Assembly: GCF_002138415.1 (NCBI RefSeq)
Contig: NZ_CP015612.1
Span: 1,156,001 to 1,220,000, forward strand
Direction of reading: 5' to 3'
DNA from: Stenotrophomonas maltophilia
Lineage (GTDB): Bacteria; Pseudomonadota; Gammaproteobacteria; Xanthomonadales; Xanthomonadaceae
Length of the DNA stretch: 64,000 bases
A program made the position numbers and the translations under genes. Positions 62,877 through 64,000 of the stretch are shown here, in pieces. The first letter of the stretch is position 1, and every line of letters starts with the position of its first letter. Below the pieces are notes generated by a model, which was not told the origin of the DNA, did no database searches, and saw only the letters and a list, made by a program, of their open reading frames with translations.

Positions 62877-62899
62877 GGCGCCGCCTCGGAGGCGGCGCC
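62877..62899 (-). other. Perfect stem-loop between the precursor gene and hvfB
   Basis: GGCGCCGCCT and AGGCGGCGCC form a perfect 10-bp stem with a 3-base loop, 13 bases after the precursor stop codon. No T-run follows, so it should act as an mRNA stability element or attenuator that keeps precursor message above enzyme message. Confidence 0.7.
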
Positions 62900-62912
62900 G
62901 GTTGAACGTCGA

Positions 62913-63389
62913 TCAATCGGCGACGCGGGAGAACAGGCCCTTCGGCATCGGCTTGCCGTTGGCGGTGTAGACGCTGCGCAGGTAGTCGTGTGCCTCCTGC
63001 TCGCTGATGTAGCCGTCGTGGTCGGTGTCGATGCGGTCGAACTCGGCGGCACGCTTGGCGGCCACGGCGTTGAACTCGGCACGCGAGACCCGGCCATCGT
63101 GGTCGCGGTCGGTGCGGGCAAACGAGGCGTCGCCGCATTTGCCTTCGCCACACTGGCCCTCGGCCACCTTGGCCTTGCCGGCGGGCTTGCCGGTGGCGGT
63201 CTTGTTGGCTCCGCACTTGCCTTCACCGCACTTGCCTTCGGCAGCAGCGCTCATGGCCATGGCACTGACCGCCAGCGGCTGGATCGCCGCGGCCTGGCCG
63301 GCCAGCAGCAGGCCACCGGCCAGGGCGATGCCGATGGCACCGACGCGCGGCAGGCGGGAGGAGGGGGTGGTCTTGGTCGAGACGGACAT
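62913..63389 (-). CDS. hvfA: HvfA-like metallophore precursor joined to an EF-hand pair
   Basis: A 158-residue exported protein. The signal/membrane segment covers about 15-36 ([20 protein letters not shown]). A modifiable cysteine region follows: [10 protein letters not shown] at 51-60 and [10 protein letters not shown] at 77-86, placing Cys54, Cys59, Cys80 and Cys85. Then two EF-hand loops: [12 protein letters not shown] at 94-105 and [12 protein letters not shown] at 121-132, both with the Asp/Asp/Asp/Glu pattern for calcium binding. Ordinary HvfA/bufferin precursors end soon after the EGKCG repeats; the EF-hand pair is an addition. The start at 63389 has AAGGAGTC upstream. Its neighbours are HvfX- and HvfB-type proteins, which supports the precursor role. 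Confidence 0.85.
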   Translation of the reverse strand: MSVSTKTTPSSRLPRVGAIGIALAGGLLLAGQAAAIQPLAVSAMAMSAAAEGKCGEGKCGANKTATGKPAGKAKVAEGQCGEGKCGDASFARTDRDHDGRVSRAEFNAVAAKRAAEFDRIDTDHDGYISEQEAHDYLRSVYTANGKPMPKGLFSRVAD

Positions 63390-63489
63390 GGTGGTGACTC
63401 CTTGGGAATGCACGCGGGGCGTGCGGGATGGACGCCGCTTGACGGCGACGGAAACGAAGGGAAGAAGCGCGGTGAAGGGACGAAGCGGA

Positions 63490-64000
63490 TCAGGCGTTGC
63501 GGCGACGGCGCAGTACGTAACCCACCAGCAGCACACCGCCGAGCAGGGCGCCGCCGAAGCCGATGCCGGGCAGCAGCGCGGCAACCGGCAGCAGCAGGGC
63601 GATGAGGCTGACGCCCCAACCCAAGCCGTCATTGCCAACGGGGGCGTGCTGCGAGCCGGCCAGCAGACGGTCGACGCTGAGTGCGCCACCGCCGTTGAGG
63701 ATCAGTGGCAGCAGCATGGCCAGGAACAGCAGCGGCAGCTTGAAGTTGCCGTAGCCCTGGTCGGTGATCGCATAGCCCTGCCAGAGTTCGCCCAGGCCGT
63801 TCCATTGGTCGGGCCAGTGCACGGCGGCGATGGCGACCACGGTCAGTACCCAGAACACATAAGCCACCGAGCGCGTGGCCAGGCCGAGCAGCAGCATCAC
63901 TGCACCCACCAGTTCCAGCCAGGTGGCCAGCTGCCAGTTCAGTGATGCGGGCAGGGCGGAGAACGGGAACGGGAAGCGACCTTCCAGGTCGGCGAACCAG
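63490..64000 (-). CDS. HvfX/DoxX-like membrane protein (N-terminus beyond window edge)
   Basis: At least 170 residues are visible, running off the right edge; the frame has no stop before base 64000. The visible part begins [13 protein letters not shown] and has about four hydrophobic segments ([21 protein letters not shown] and others), ending YVLRRRRNA. It matches the DoxX-like HvfX proteins found in the same operons, which are thought to bind copper or help maturation. It is the first visible gene of the operon, 100 bases before hvfA, and the promoter must be outside the window. Confidence 0.8.
   Translation of the reverse strand, partial: WFADLEGRFPFPFSALPASLNWQLATWLELVGAVMLLLGLATRSVAYVFWVLTVVAIAAVHWPDQWNGLGELWQGYAITDQGYGNFKLPLLFLAMLLPLILNGGGALSVDRLLAGSQHAPVGNDGLGWGVSLIALLLPVAALLPGIGFGGALLGGVLLVGYVLRRRRNA

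Overview
The window is GC-rich, densely packed chromosomal DNA from a gammaproteobacterium of the Xanthomonadaceae, most likely a Stenotrophomonas of the maltophilia group. The main evidence is: many short GTAG-ended hairpin repeats of the SMAG type known from S. maltophilia; a fused aspartokinase/diaminopimelate decarboxylase; the MurL/MurD2 pair for D-glutamate supply to peptidoglycan; and a TonB-receptor-centred maltodextrin locus. I saw no tRNA, rRNA, CRISPR array, insertion sequence or prophage. Species assignment is inference.

Layout. (1) 1-4049: suf iron-sulfur operon on the minus strand (Rrf2 regulator, sufB, sufC, sufD cut by the window edge) with a clear promoter. (2) 4.2-10.5 kb: small single genes (SET-domain protein, DJ-1/PfpI protein, DUF1439 protein, a lipoprotein, DUF3861 protein, HU-like protein, OsmC) and two tandem PhzF-family genes. 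(3) 10.5-16 kb: lysAC fusion, murL and murD2, a cell-wall precursor block. (4) 16-18.7 kb: SMI1/KNR4 protein, dienelactone hydrolase, ispB. (5) 18.8-31.5 kb: maltodextrin/starch locus: GH13 alpha-glucosidase, TonB-dependent receptor, GH97 glucosidase, and an operon of six-hairpin glycosidase, MFS sugar transporter and secreted alpha-amylase. Three copies of one 15-base operator-like site lie upstream of these units. (6) 31.6-38.6 kb: SseB-like, GNAT and membrane genes, an ABC permease fused to an M1 peptidase with its ATPase, and a LacI regulator that is a candidate for the three sites. (7) 38.9-39.5 kb: ssb.

(8) 39.6-49.4 kb: a self-contained island. On the plus strand it has a Tat-exported TIM-barrel isomerase, a GMC flavin oxidoreductase with a Tat-carrying 'subunit 3' partner, and a DUF1080 protein. 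On the minus strand it has a cytochrome c, two more TIM-barrel proteins, a Gfo/Idh oxidoreductase and an MFS symporter, with a LacI regulator at the far end. A perfect palindrome, TGCAATCGATTGCA, sits at both outer promoters, each time overlapping the last base of the -10 box. The content fits oxidation of a glycoside at C3, cleavage of the 3-keto glycoside, and processing of the 3-keto sugar; the substrate is unknown.

(9) 49.5-60.5 kb: two membrane diguanylate cyclases, LysR with a divergent isocitrate-lyase-family gene, AI-2E family protein, a flavin/PNPOx-like protein, a DUF2975/XRE pair, TerC-CBS protein and a metallophosphoesterase. (10) 60.6-64 kb: a minus-strand operon resembling the Hvf/bufferin RiPP metal-stress system: HvfX/DoxX-like protein (cut by the window edge), a precursor with EGKCG repeats joined to two EF-hands, the DUF692 MNIO enzyme HvfB, HvfC, and a ferric-reductase-like membrane protein.

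The two most interesting units are the island at 39.6-49.4 kb and the EF-hand-bearing RiPP operon at the right edge.
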